The notes below the pieces were generated by a model, which saw nothing but the letters and a program-made list of their open reading frames with translations, was not told where the DNA came from and made no database searches. This document shows, piece by piece, positions 39,055 to 52,507 of a DNA stretch of 64,000 nt. The translations under genes and the position numbers were made by a program. Source of the DNA: Ianthella basta (lineage: Eukaryota > Porifera > Demospongiae > Verongiida > Ianthellidae); contig OZ025875.1 in NCBI GenBank assembly GCA_964019415.1, positions 6,719,806 through 6,783,805 of the forward strand, written 5' to 3'. Position 1 is the stretch's first letter. Each line of letters starts with the position of its first letter.

Positions 39055-39785
39055 TATTTCACCTCTCCTTTCCTTACTTCCAGGCTCATGAGCATGCACA
39101 GAGTTTAGAAGAACATCTGGCATCATGGCAACAAAGGCATCATGCAAGATACGTAGCACAACGAGCTTACTCCCCTATAGTGTTCTACCCTATACTTGTG
39201 TACCATCAGGTCATTAGACTCTGTGCATTAGTACAAATCTTTAGACTAGTATTGGCACTAATGTACTCATTGTTACATATCTATAACTCCTGAGTTGATT
39301 GTTCCAAGCTTGGAGCTGATAATGATAACTCCTACTGGACACAGTTGCTGTTATCTCTTATCTAAATAGAATCAGAAAATGGACCAACAGATAGTCCAGT
39401 TGCATGTGCTGAAGTAGCTGTCAGTGCATTCTCTGAACATCAATACGCATAGACAAAGCATGATGTTGTGTGTAGCCAGATGATGAGGCATGCATGGGCT
39501 AGTTCCGTGTGCCAGACCACATCTCCCATTCATTTTACACTCTGATGTCAGCAGAAGCAAGGAAAGGATTCTGACAATGCAAGACTATGCATGGGCCATG
39601 TCATTTGCAGCTATTATCTTACTTTAGTTTCAGTGAATAAGAATTTGAAGGAAGGGTGCATAGTACAAACATCACAGATTTTATTTCCATAAAATAATTT
39701 TATTGATTTGTAAGAGAATAGCACTTGAAATAATTTCCCAGATCTGTGTAGTTACAGTATACTGTGCAAGTACACTTGTGTACTT

Positions 39786-39861
39786 GCACTACTTGTAGCT
39801 CAGTGGCTAGAGCACTGGCGGCTAAAGCCAGAGGCCCTAGGTTCGATTACTGGTGGTGCCA
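39786..39861 (+). other. tRNA-like sequence (SINE head or tRNA pseudogene)
   Basis: It has an A-box TAGCTCAGTGG (39796-39806) and a B-box GGTTCGATTAC (39840-39850) at normal spacing. The D stem (GCTC/GAGC) and anticodon stem (CTGGC/GCCAG) pair perfectly, and GCACTAC pairs with GTGGTGC as an acceptor. Three extra bases lie between acceptor and D stem, the T stem is mismatched, and position 33 is G instead of T, so a working tRNA is unlikely. It sits in the relic intron and could be the head of a tRNA-derived SINE. Confidence 0.5.
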
Positions 39862-40520
39862 CATTTCTTTCTTGCCTTTTGCTGTTTCATAGTCTTTGGA
39901 CGTGGCAGCTCTGACTGTGTCTGTGATTGGACACTATCCTATCGGTTTATGGACCTAGTAGAGCGTCTTCCATCAGGCCTCCACTGCTGTGATTAAGCTC
40001 AAGATTCTTCATTGATTAACACTTGCATACATATTATAGTGATGTTGTTAAGAACCTAACTCATAAAAGATTCATATCTCTGCTCTGCTACTTCATGACT
40101 TGATCACAAGTTTTGCTCGCTGCAACCAGCACACAGTCTGACACTACTATGGTCTACACTTGAATAGGGATCAAAACATAAGTAAAAGGAAATGAGATTG
40201 TGAAATAGAAACAACCATTTGTAACTTGAACAGAACCACAGACTTTCAGTTCACTATATTTACCTGAATGGCTTTCTTAAATTCAGACCAACTAGGATAG
40301 GTTCAGTCCAATGGGGATTGAGTCCCTGTGTAGATGTGATAGCACAGGAACATGTACAAATGTACTACTGCATTAGTCTCGAGAAATATGTACAATGAAT
40401 GTAATCAGAATCATTGTACTCCATTTTTCTCAATGCTTACACTGCCTTTTGCAGTTGCTTCGCTATGTGTTCTGTGAGAGTGTGCACAAACACCACATGT
40501 CTTGTCTCACCTGTTTTATA

Positions 40521-43198
40521 CTGGCTGCTTCTATCACCCGCCCAGCTTGCCTTCTCAATCCGTCCAAAACCTGTTTACTAACATCGAATCAATGATGACT
40601 TCCAAAAAGAATGTTATTGCTTGTGGTGACTTCAACATTGACATGAGTGATTTGACCAAACCACACTCTAAAGCTTTTCAAACCTTTATCCATTCCCATT
40701 CTCTGACCCAGACCATCAATCTCCCCTACTTGTTTCTCTGCCAAGTCTCAATCCATTCTTGACCTCTTCCTTACTTCCTCTGACATCCCCATTGCCAAGT
40801 CTGTAGTCCTGAGCTCTCCAATCTCTGATCATCTTCCAATCTTGCTCGACATTGAATGTGGTGTTTCAAAGCCCCCTCCATCCATGGTTACTCGCCGGTC
40901 CTTCAAAAACTTCTCCAAATCAGAAGCAGATCTGTCAACAGCGCCCTGGTCCATCATTGACATCTTTGACTGCCCTGATGACAAAGTCAGCATCTTTAAC
41001 ACACTGTTTTTAGAAGTACTTGACTCACATGCACCGTTAAGAACTGTCCGAGTGAAGAAGAACCCTGCTCCATGGATCACCAAAGCCATCAGAGATGAAA
41101 TGGACCGACGCAACGCACTATACAGAGTATTTCGAAGAAACAGGCTGACTGTATCATGGGAGGCATTTAAGGCACAGCGAAACCGTGTCACATCTCTACA
41201 GCGCAAGGCCAACCGTGTCACATCTCATCAGCAACAATGCTCATCCATCCAAGCTTTGGAAAGCTCTCTAGGCTGCTGGTGTCTCATCTCCGCCTGTGGA
41301 CAACTGGTCTTCCTTCAGCAGTAGCCTATCTGTGGTTGCTGACACGCTGAACAACCACTTCGTATCTGTATCTTCCTCTGGCTCAAATGCTTCTCTTTCT
41401 CCTCCCTCTTCTGTACCTTCTAATGAATCTACTCTGTCTCTAGTTCCCACCACTCCTTCTTGGTGTGAAAATAATCTTGCTTCTTTAAGGCCTAAGTGTT
41501 CAGCAGGTTTAGATGGCATCCCTGCTGCAGCACTCATTGCTGGCAGATCTGTTGTCTGCTTTCCTCTGTGCTCCATCCTTAACTCTTCCATCACTTACTC
41601 CATTTTCCCTACACCTTGGAAATGTGCTTGGGTGAAGCCACTACACAAAGGTGGTGACCGTGTCTCTCCCTCCAACTACCGGCCCATCTCCCTGCTTCCG
41701 TTTTGCAGTAAACTTCTGGAAAAATGTGTCCAACAACAGCTCTCATCTCATCTTCACTCTAATGACCTTCTTTTCCCCTACCAATCTGGATTTCGACCCA
41801 TGCACTCCACACAAACACTTCTTCTCCACTGTCTAGATGACTGGTACAAGGCCCTAGACAGGAAACAGTATGTTGGTGTTGTGTTTCTGGACATTTCAAA
41901 GGCTTTTGACACTGTCAATCATGATCTTCTCTTAGCTAAGCTCTCCCAAATCGGTCTTTCTCCCTCCGCCACTGCTTGGTGTAAATCATACTTGTCAGAT
42001 CCCTCCCAGGTCACTCGTGTAGGTGATTCTTCTTCTTCCCTTGGTTTTCCAACTTCTGGTGTTCCCCAAGGCTCTGTGCTTGGCCCTTCTCTCTTCTCCA
42101 CCTTCATCAATGACCTGCCCTCTGTCTTACCTCCAGACTCTACTGTTCTCTTCGCTAATGACACAGCTATCTACATCATCAGTAACAGTATTCCTTCTCT
42201 TAACTCTTCCCTCCAAATCTGCTTAAACTTAGCCAACTTGTGGATTGCAAAGAATGGACTCAAACTAAATACTTCCAAAACCAAGTGCATGCTTCTGCAC
42301 TCACCTAAGAAGAAACTCGATGCTGACCTGAATCTAGAAGTAGACGGCACGGCTGTAGAACAGGTGCGGGTGTTCAAGTACCTAGGCGTTCTAATCAACG
42401 ATACTCTCACTTGGAGCGATCACGTTGAAATGGTCAGTGGGAAGGTCTCCCGTAGTCTCAATCTCCTTAGAAGACTTTCTTGGTTTCTCCCCCAATCTCT
42501 TCTACTACTTTATCTCAAATCTTACAGTCTTCCACATTTTGATTATTGTGATGTTGTTTGGGCTGGATGCACACAAAAGGACTCTCACCGGCTGGAAACT
42601 CTGCTGAGCTTTGGCTGCAAGATAGTTCTTCGTAGGTGTCGTGCCTCTTCTTCTGCTACTGCTCTTCGAGACCTTGGCTTGACGACTCTCTCCTCGAGAA
42701 GAAAACTTCACATGGCCCAGTGCATGTTCAGGTGCTTATCTTCCCACTCTCCGCCTTATCTATCACAGCTCTTCTCTTCTGCTTCCTCCCACTACACAAC
42801 TCGATCCTCTTTTACTTGTCAACTTAATCTCCCTCCATGCAGTCAAGACTTCGTTTGGTCAGAAAGCCTACAGCTTTGCCGGTGCATCACTTTGGCGGAC
42901 GCTGCCAGCACATATTCGTAATACCAAAGACTATTATTTATTTACCAGACTATGCCAGGATTTCATTAACACCACAAATTAACCATTCACATATTTACAT
43001 GAACCACTGACACTGCATGTGTACTCTGCTGACATCTCTATTATCTTCATTCATTAAAATTCATTTAATCATTATTCTCTTTTCTTCTTCTGTCTTACTC
43101 CATTGTAATTTGTGTTGTTCTTTCTGGGTGCCTTTGTAGTAGCCTCTGGCTATTGGTTCCCCAGACTAATAAAGATTTCCTATCCTATCCTATCCTAT
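40521..43198 (+). mobile_element. 5'-truncated non-LTR retrotransposon (LINE) with endonuclease end and RT
   Basis: Plus-strand remnants of a LINE ORF2. The APE-type endonuclease end shows CGDFNID near 40621 and SDHLPI near 40825, in different frames. A linker frame runs 40842-41240 and a 541-codon reverse-transcriptase frame 41296-42921 has SNYRPISLL, FLDISKAFDTVNHDLL, SGVPQGSVLGP and the active-site box as FANDT instead of the usual Y/FADDT. Frameshifts separate the endonuclease, linker and RT parts. The 3' end carries a (TATCC)n tail and no poly(A), as in CR1/L2-type elements. Paralogous intron sequence resumes at 43199, so the borders are well defined. Confidence 0.88.
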
Positions 43199-43424
43199 AC
43201 ATTGTCTGATCAAGTTATATAGTCTCACAAATGAGTACATTTCTCTGAAAATGCAAAATGCCTACACTTTCAGAGCAGAGGAGAACTGGAGTGTGGGTAT
43301 CTGAAGATGGTTGTCATTATCCCAAGTGATCTATCTCACCTACTGAGTGACACCCTGATTGTAGTATAATTACCAGTGGAAAAAGTCAACAGAGGCCTCC
43401 TGAGACTCCTCTTCATCGCTCTCT

Positions 43425-44450
43425 GTGTAGACGGTCTAACTGTGTCTGTAGAATGTGATTGTCTTATCCCAGTTGGTACATGTGGTTACAGTTATGTATG
43501 GGACTTCCACATCTGCATGCATGGGTTCAATTTTCAAATTTGTAATTTATGGCCTATACTGTATTATATGATGCGCATGGAGATGAATGAGGGTTGGTGG
43601 AGGGAGTCATCTCAGTGTCACATTGAGGGAGTCAGAAAGGGTTGCCCATTCACTGTCCCCTTGTCTCTATCATTACAGATGCAATTGACAGAAGTAAGAG
43701 AAGCACTAGCTATTACTATGCAGCCAGGTCTGACTGTATCCGCACTAAATTGTTTATTGGTTGTGTAGTTTGTGTACTACTGTTGAAGTTATAGGATTTC
43801 ATGTCATGCATGCACTAGATAATTAGAGTGAGCAGGATACATTGTACTAATGGACATGTTCATGTCTGCTGTGAATGCATTAGCGCAAGGTAGTGCTTCA
43901 ATTCAAACATGCAGCACAGTGTTAGCCAGGTATACACCTAATGGAGGGGTAGCTCTGGAGGCTATATACTCAAACTGTTAACAATCATTGCTACTGTACT
44001 TGCCATGGGTAAGCATTGTAAGAAGGAAATAATACCACACCGGCTGTCTGTGTGGGGAACAAATATTTCTGGTTATCATTAGATACTACAATTGGATATG
44101 AGGAAGGAAGGACAGTTAGAGCAGGAGAGACTGATGTACAGTTAGGCTGGGCCTCTTAGCTTGGATGCATATGATCCAGAGGTTGAACTGAAGTTACTGG
44201 ACACAGATGATTCACTGTCTGATCATGAGAACCAATGAGCACAATCCATGCATTGGAAGCATTGATTCCATGCACTGTGTTAATATTAATCCAATTCACA
44301 ATTGATTTCAACTGTCACACTTTACAATGATGCTATCAACAAGGTTTATTCAAACCCTCTTGTTAACATATAAGTACACACCACTATGTTACAAATTATC
44401 ATGGATAAGTTAAGTCACACTCTTCACCCTGACTAGTGTAATACTGTTAC
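43425..44450. other. Gap between the relic copy and gene 5
   Basis: About 1 kb, related over much of its length to the gap 29331-30399. It contains the mutated reverse-transcriptase scrap at 43590-43665. No gene is supported. Confidence 0.5.
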
Positions 44451-47400
44451 TCATTTCTGCTGCCTGTCCACCACAGCATAATCGTAGTTGCCATCCTGAG
44501 TTGGAGGTACAGCTCCACCTTTGGTGTTGCAGTACTGTTCCCCGTCAGGGACAAAGGGAGGGGGTACTTCAGGATTGTCTTCCTCATCCTCGTCTGCCTC
44601 TTGCATCACTTCCACATGCTTCTTGTAGGGAAGGGGTGCTGTAGGAACAGGCTTCCTCTCCTCACTCTCCTGCTCCCAGTGCTGCTGGCTCCTCTTGTCC
44701 TTCTTCTTGGTCATGTCTGGTTGGGCATACAAATCATCACATGGGGCAGGTACTTCTTCATTGGTGACTTCACTGTCTTTTTCTGTCTTCATATTCTTCT
44801 TTTTCCTTGCCTTGTCAGGTTGCGCGTAAAGCTCTTCTGGCTTCATTGCTTTGGTGCTGGCATTCTTCTTCTTCTTCACCTTGTCAGGCTGAGCGTAAAG
44901 TTCCTCTGGTGTTGCCACCTTAGAACTGTCCTTCAAAGCAGATTTCTTCTGCTTTAAAATTGCAGCTCTCCCTGGATCTTCATGACACCCTCCACCACCC
45001 CATTTCTGCTCAACGCTAACCCCCTCACAGTGGCCTTCGCTACCGGCTGTGAATGGTCTATGATCCACCTCACTGTAATTGGCAGAGTCATACACATTAG
45101 CGCTGAAGGAAGCAGTAGCAGATGCTGGGTTGATGAAGATGTTCTCAGCAGTGGCATAGTCATGTTCATCCTCATTGTGTCTTGAACTTTCAGAGGGTTG
45201 ACGTCTTACATTATGACAAGTGTAAGCATTGTCTGCAATGTCTTCAATTTTAGGTGGTCTATCTTCTTCATTGGATTGTGACTCAACAGTTTTCTTAGCC
45301 TTCATCTTCCTCTTCACTTTCATCACAACTACTAGCACTCCCCCCACCAGTGAGAGGAGGAGGACCACCAGGAGGGAGACCACCACACCAGCTATAAGGA
45401 CTGGAGAATAAAACAGAGATGGCTAGGTATGCACATAGCTGTGATGGGCTTAAGGCAAAACACAGTATACATCTGCTATACTGATACAATAGCTCTAACT
45501 GAGTAAAGTATGTATAAGTGACCTTGTAATGATTATACAGTAGATGCATGAGATGTGTATACTTGTAGGTAGCTTACTTGAGTAGGTAGATGTACATGTG
45601 GTATAGTATAATATATTATTCATTCTGTGTTATGATGTAAAGATGTTATTCATGCATTTGAGATTAAAGTTATACCAGTTTATGGGTTGACACTTTTGTT
45701 TAACAAGTAATTTGTATGACTATGTATGCAGCAGCTGCTGTGGCATTACCTGTTGTGTTCAGTGGTACAGTTGGTGTATGAGAACCTGTGCTTGTACTAG
45801 ATGGTCCAGGTGGTTTAGCCATACTTGTACTTGATGTACCTGTCAGTGCATTGGAGCTAGTGTTTGGGTGTCCAGGTGGTGTAGGTGAAGTTGGGTCTGG
45901 ACAATTATGGAATTATAAATTTTAGTAATAAGTGATTCAGAAAATATTAAACCTGACAATAACACTAGTATTATTATTATGAATGCATAAACATCTCTAA
46001 AAAGTAAAATTGATGTAAAATTTATACAAACTTAATATTATGACATAATTTGACAAATGCACATTAGTTGTTCCTGATGTGTCTGAATATTTGAATAGGG
46101 ATGAAAACAAAGCAATAAAAGCATACCACATACATGTACACTAGTACTCACCAGGTGGTGTGTGGTTGTTCTGTGCTATTACTGCACTCCTGTCTGACAT
46201 CCCAGCTGAGTTGACAGCCTGTACTGTAATGTTGGTGTACACTCTGTTCCTCTCAAGTCCTGTCAAGTTGTAGTGGGTCAGGTTGCTCCCAGTGTCAATT
46301 GACTGTTCAATGCCACCTTCTGGTGTGCAGTATATGACATAGTGCAGTACCTCTCCATTGGGTTCAGTAGGAGGTAGCCAGTTCAGTTCTATTCCATCAT
46401 CAAACACCTTCGTAACAGATAAGTGCCTTGGTGGTGATGGTCCTGCAGTGAATCACCAATATACTTAGTGTAGCTGAAAGAGAGGAATAGCCTACAGCTA
46501 CTTAGTTGTGTATTGTTGCATTTAAGTAGGGTGCTGCAGTATATTTCATATATGCCATAATGTATCATGACCCAAACCCCAATGGCCAACAACCATTGAA
46601 TGATGTAGGGCTCTCATCTGTGATGATTTGTGATTCTAACTGTATTACAGTATACATACTTTTAGGAAGATGTTATTATAGACACTTTTATTAATATTAT
46701 TATCTAATTACTGTCAACTTGTATGGTAGAATACAGTGTGTGTTGCCAAAGTGAGGAATCTGTGCTCTTGGCATATTGCTGCATGCTTTCTATTCCTATC
46801 CTCTAACTCTCTGATGAGTATAGTGTACATCTTGTATATATCGAGTGCCTATATAATTATCCTTATTATCCTAATTATTATGAAGCTATCCAACATGCAG
46901 GGTGAACATAGTAGATTGCATAACTCACTTGACTCTCCAGTAGTAACACGCTTTCTTGCTGGTGTTGCACTCCTCCTAGTACCACTGTCAAGTGCCCATG
47001 CTGTAATCCTGTACTGAGCACCTGGTACTGCAGGGTTGATTGTAACTTTACTCCGTTTTTTTGCATTCGCATACTTTCCTATCATTGGTACTCCAAAGCG
47101 GAATACCTTGTATCCAGCAATAACAAGAGTTGTTGCCATGTCACTCCTCTCCACATGGTACTCCACACCTGTACTGGTAACTGTGTTGACAGTGAGTCTT
47201 GGGACACTGAGAGGATCTGAATAGTAAGTAATGTAACATAATGAAATAATACTCATCTTATGTGACACACACAGCAAAAGTATACAAGAAATAATAATAA
47301 TTTTCTACAAAAATAGTAAGAATGTAGGGATGGCAAAAAAGTACAGAAACAAGTAAAGGCTGTTACACAGTGGAGCATTAACCATGGTCCCTACATGCAA

Positions 47401-50400
47401 GAATGTCACATCGTATATATATAGTCCTACACCCTTGAATGTAGGGACGATAGTTAATGCTCCACTGTGTAACAGCCTTTACTTGTTTCTGCACTTTTTA
47501 TGCCATCCCTACATTCTTACTATTATAATTGTAGAAAATTTCTATTATTTTCTGTTTTTGCACTTCTTATAGAACATGAGCTAAGAGGCACAATAATATT
47601 ATAGCTATCTAACTTCCTTGTATAGCTCCTGATAGAATTAGCTGCAGTTTGCATTTAAGAAATGGCATTGACATTGTAAATAATTCATTCCACAAGCCAA
47701 ATGCCACGCTAAGTAGTAGAGCAAGGCGAAGCAAAACAACGGAAGAAGGAGCCTCCGGAAGAAGGAGCCTCCGGAAGCTGTACGCAGCTGCTCGCAATGG
47801 CACCCGACTGTTTCATTCTGTTGAATTACGTAAGGTAAAAATGGCGTTCGCCCCACTCGGCTAAGCAACATGGCGGGAGTCGTGGCAAGCGTGTCTTCCG
47901 CACTAAATTGCTCATCCCCGGAGGAACAGCCCAGGCTGCCCAGGCCATGGAATGACCAGATTTTTAGGTCTTCCCTTTTTCATAGTTAAGGTACTTCCTG
48001 GCCTGTGCAACTGGCCATCAAGGATAAATAGCTAATGTTCCGACTTGGCCTGACCACCTTTAAAGTGCTTCCTCCGGGCATTATCCTGGTCCCATTGGAG
48101 TGCACGCTGCAGCAAGCAAATGTAAGCTTACCTAAGGGCATGCCATTGAATTGAGGGTGCGTGGGAAGAAATTCAATGGCATGCCCTTAGGCAAGTTACA
48201 TTTGCTTGCTGCAGCGTGCACTCCAATGGTGGCGGTGCAGGTTCTGACCAGCTGTAACTTGCGCTGGTGGTCTTTTTCTTCAGCCATCGAGCGCATTTAC
48301 TTTCTGGCACATGTGGTGGTGCGAATGGTGCTGGTGCCACTGTAACTTGCACTGGTGGTCTTTTTCTATGACCAACTAGTGCAGATACTCTACTGGCACA
48401 TGTGGTGGTGGCTACTGTAACTTGCACTGGTGGTGCTTTTTTTCTATGACCAACTAGCACAGATACTTTACTGGCACAGGTGGTGGTGGCTGCGATATTG
48501 TAACTTGCACTGTGTGGTGGTGGTAGTGGTGTTTTTTTCTAGAGCAATGGCACATATACTGAATGCATGCGTTGTACTGGCACCATGTGGTGGTGGTGGT
48601 GGTCATTTTCATCTAGGAATGCATGTGGTGGCCGTAATACTGTAACTTGCACTGTGTGGTGGTGGTGGTAGTAGTATGTGGTAGCAGCGCCTGATGTGGT
48701 GGTCTGTTTTCTTGCAGCTCTAGCACATAATATTATACTGGTGTGCTCATTGCAACTTCCACTGTGGTGGTGGTGATGGCAGTTGTATTTATCTATGTGG
48801 TGGTGTAGTAGCTGGATATTGTGGCTGGATAGTTGTGAGCAAGTGTACATGTTGGTGCTGCTCTGCTCCAGCATAGCGGCAAATGCCTACAAATTGGTTT
48901 AAAAATGTGATTGTTCAAAACATCGCCTCCATTTTGTGACTAATTAAGCAATACTGCTAATGACATGAGGAAACTGGTCATCTAACTTCATCCACTTAGT
49001 ATCATGGCTTAGCAGGGCTGGGTCGGTAAGATATGCAATGAACCTCATTTTTCTTGGCCATTTTGCAACTAATTAAGAAATCCTGCTAATGACATGAACA
49101 GTTGGATTATCTGGCTAGGTCCATCAAGTGTCATGACTGAGCGGGCCGGGCTGGTTGAATACATCATACACCTCGCATGTCGGCCATTTTGAGACTAATT
49201 AAGAAATCCCGCTAATAACATAGGAAGGTGGACCACTTGGATGTGTCCACCAAGTTTGACGTCTCAACGAGCCCAGTTGCATTAATATACAAGATACCAC
49301 TATGCATCAATATAAATGCACCATACAATAAGTGTTATGCTATGCACATTTATATTAGGATTTTGCGGGCTGCTTGTACAAGAACGAAGACCTAATTAAA
49401 AATTCTGCCTCATTTAAAAGTCTTAAAATCTCCCATACTTCAAAGGCACACCTATCACATGTTCGTGAGGGGTGCCTAACCCCCCGGGAATTATATTATA
49501 TTATATTATATTATATTATATTATATTATTTACTTTAGATTAGTGGTGTATATTGTAACTTGCACTGTATATACGTATATATAAACACATTCACACACTG
49601 AAGAAGTTCCCAAATTGAATTACTTGCTAACTTTGCATGTAATCACGTGTAGTGTATGTACTAACTTGTGCTTGAGATGAACAGATAGAAAAAGTTGGTA
49701 GCAGACGAAGTGCAGTACAGGTCCCTGTTGTAATTTTAATAACATTACATGCAATCACGTCTACTGTGTCTACTAACTTGCACTTGAGATGAACAGATAG
49801 AGGAAGTTGGTATTGATATTGGTGCAGTACAGGCCTCTGTTTTGGAAACTGCCAGCATCAGTTGTATTCACTACTAGTGTTGCTGTAGCTCCATTTCTTG
49901 TCTGAGTCACTCCTCCAGTTTCTAGTTGTCCTCCATTGGCAACAAACCAAGCTGTTCCACTGCTGACAGTGCAGGTGATTCTCCCAATCCTTTCTGGACC
50001 AGATATCTGTTGTGAATCAGTTATGGGGAACTCATGAGGTATGAGTCTCCCAAGGCCGTGGACGACACTACCACCTACAGGGTTTGAGAGGATACAAAAT
50101 TAAAAGTGCAACGGCTATTTCATTGAGCAGGTATGAACACATGAGAAGAACCCCATCTAGGAGAAGACATAGTACCATACTTCACTAGCCAATATGAAAT
50201 GATTATTGACAGACGCACCTTTCTGTTTATAACTATGGCCACTGAAGAAGACAACCACATGCATGCATGATTTCCAAAGCAGTACAATACAATACAGTCA
50301 ACTCAATGAAGCAGAAGCAGTACAATTGGCAATACAAGTTAGCTAGTATCTGGATTAGAAACAAATCGGCATGAAAGTGCAACTTACATACCACTGACAC

Positions 50401-52452
50401 TGAACGTGAAGCTCCCATTAGCTTTCTGTCCTTCTGTAGCTGTCACCTGACAGGTGTATGTCCCTCCACCACTTGTGGAAGTTGTGTTGACAGCCAAGAT
50501 GTGTTCATTGTAGACCTTTCCACCATAATACCCTTCTAGTTCACATAGTCCATTTGGACAGGTCCAGGTGTAGCTGAGTGGTGTTCCATAAGGTAGACCA
50601 ACAACCTGACAGACTAGGAGGAGTTGAGTTCCAAGGGGAACTGTGTCCCCAGACATGAGGATACTGTTGATTGTGTAGCCATCAATCACAGCTGTAGGAG
50701 ATTCTATTATCAAATCAATACAGTTAATGTGCACTGACATATGACTTGTGCATGCACTCTGTAAATTATCCTATGCTTGTATGTAACCAGCCAAGGTACC
50801 TGTTGCTGAAGGAGGCATTGTCTACTCACGGAGGGAGATGTATTTTGCTCCCTAGTACTGTAATTATTGGTTAAACTACACAATGTGATTCAGCACGATC
50901 CCACCTAGCCACTCAGAAATTCACAGTAAGATACAAGATACTAGACTGAAGTTACATACTCTTTTCTATTTACTCTACATGTGTACCATCAGCGGTCAGA
51001 CATGTTTGCAATCGCGTATTTACAATATCTGTGCTTGCACTGATGTACTCATCGTTATCTACAAACTTCTGAGTGTTTCCATCAGCCCATGTTTGGAGCT
51101 GTTGATGATAACTTGTAATGGACACAGCTGGTGGTATTCTGAACTACGTAGGTAATTAGAATGGAGTGGAGTGGAGTGGTCACTATAGTAGCACACTGTT
51201 TGTACATTGTGCAAGAGTAATGTATAGACAATGAATGCATGTATTTCCATGTTTTAGCCTGATAGAGAGCTATATTGTAGCTGATGCTACTGTAGCAATC
51301 ACTACTTTGCACCATTTTAAGTGTGTAAGTCTGTAAGTACATTAACTCCAGTACAATGAACGGCATTCGCTGATGACACAACCGTATTTCTATCTGGGAA
51401 GGACATTTTCAAGTTGAATGAAGCTCTACAAACCTGTCTACACAATGTCAATACATGGATGGTAACCAATGGTCTGAAGTTGAACCTATTCAAAACCAAT
51501 TCAATGTTGATTCACTCCTATCGCAGAAAGAACCTGCAACTACTCCTTCTACAGCTAAATGGAACCACTATAGAACAGGTGCGTGTCTTCAAATTTCTGG
51601 GTGTTTTAGTCAATGACACCCTCACATGGAGTGACCACACTGATTATGTCACCTCTAAGGTTGCTCGAAACATCCACCTTCTTCGAAGATTGTCTTGGTT
51701 TCTACCCCGTCAAATCTTGGTTTAGTTCTTCAAGTCTTACATTATGCCATCTATTGACTATTGCGTTGTGGTTTGGGATGTGTGTACCAAGCATGAGGCT
51801 GAGCATCTAGAGAGACCACAAAACTAGGTGCATCCTTAGAAGACGATGCGGCACTCCTCTGCCACTGAAGCCAGGAAACAACTGAATCTGAGTACCCTGC
51901 AGTCCCGACGAACTCTCCTTCTTGCCCAGTGTACAGTACATACAAATCTATATCAAAGGCCACAAGCACCATCCTGTCTACCTATTGGAGTAGTTTAGTA
52001 TCCCTGGCCATCAGCATAACACCAGAAATTTGGTAAATAATATCAATCTATCGCTGAAGAAGTCTGGTTTTGGCCAGCATGATTTTAGCTTCCAGGGTGC
52101 CTCAATTTTAGCGTTCACTGCCCAAATCTGCTAGGGATGCATCGTCACTCGACACAAACTTGATAAACACATCTAGAGTATTTGAGCATGATTGAAAATA
52201 CTACAATTTTACGAATAATACTACACTCACACTCATCACACTATGTATATAATTGATGTCATTCTCATATCCAACTGTTGCTCTTGATTCACCTGGACTA
52301 TTTGCTCTTTTTTTCCTTTTACTGTATAATTATCTGTCCTGGGCGCCTAGCATAGTAGCCCTTTTGGGCTAAAGGCTAACCAAATAAATAAGAGTACAAA
52401 CAAACAAGCATACCCATCAATGTGCATTAAGAGCGTGTTTATGTGTGTGTGT

Positions 52453-52507
<55 letters not shown>

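Larger units (their letters stand above)
38643..43424 (-). pseudogene. Collapsed relic of the receptor gene, carrying a LINE
   Basis: At 38643-38743 the last codons of a tail exon survive, ending VDRQQK and TGA, but with a 4-base insertion and an in-frame TAG before the GEQYYN stretch. The sequence then jumps directly to intron-1 sequence: 38920-39060 matches 25815-25950 of gene 3. At 43349-43424 a damaged signal-peptide exon keeps its ATG and donor but has a one-base insertion that shifts the frame. Ig, FN3, stalk and most of the tail are missing, so several kilobases were deleted between the tail exon and intron 1. The relic cannot make a receptor. Confidence 0.85.

Noticed and set aside
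47870..47990. Short gene starting ATGGCGGGAGTCG in the gene 5 intron
   Set aside because: Only about 39 codons with no recognisable homology or supported splice partner; kept only as part of a GC-rich stretch.
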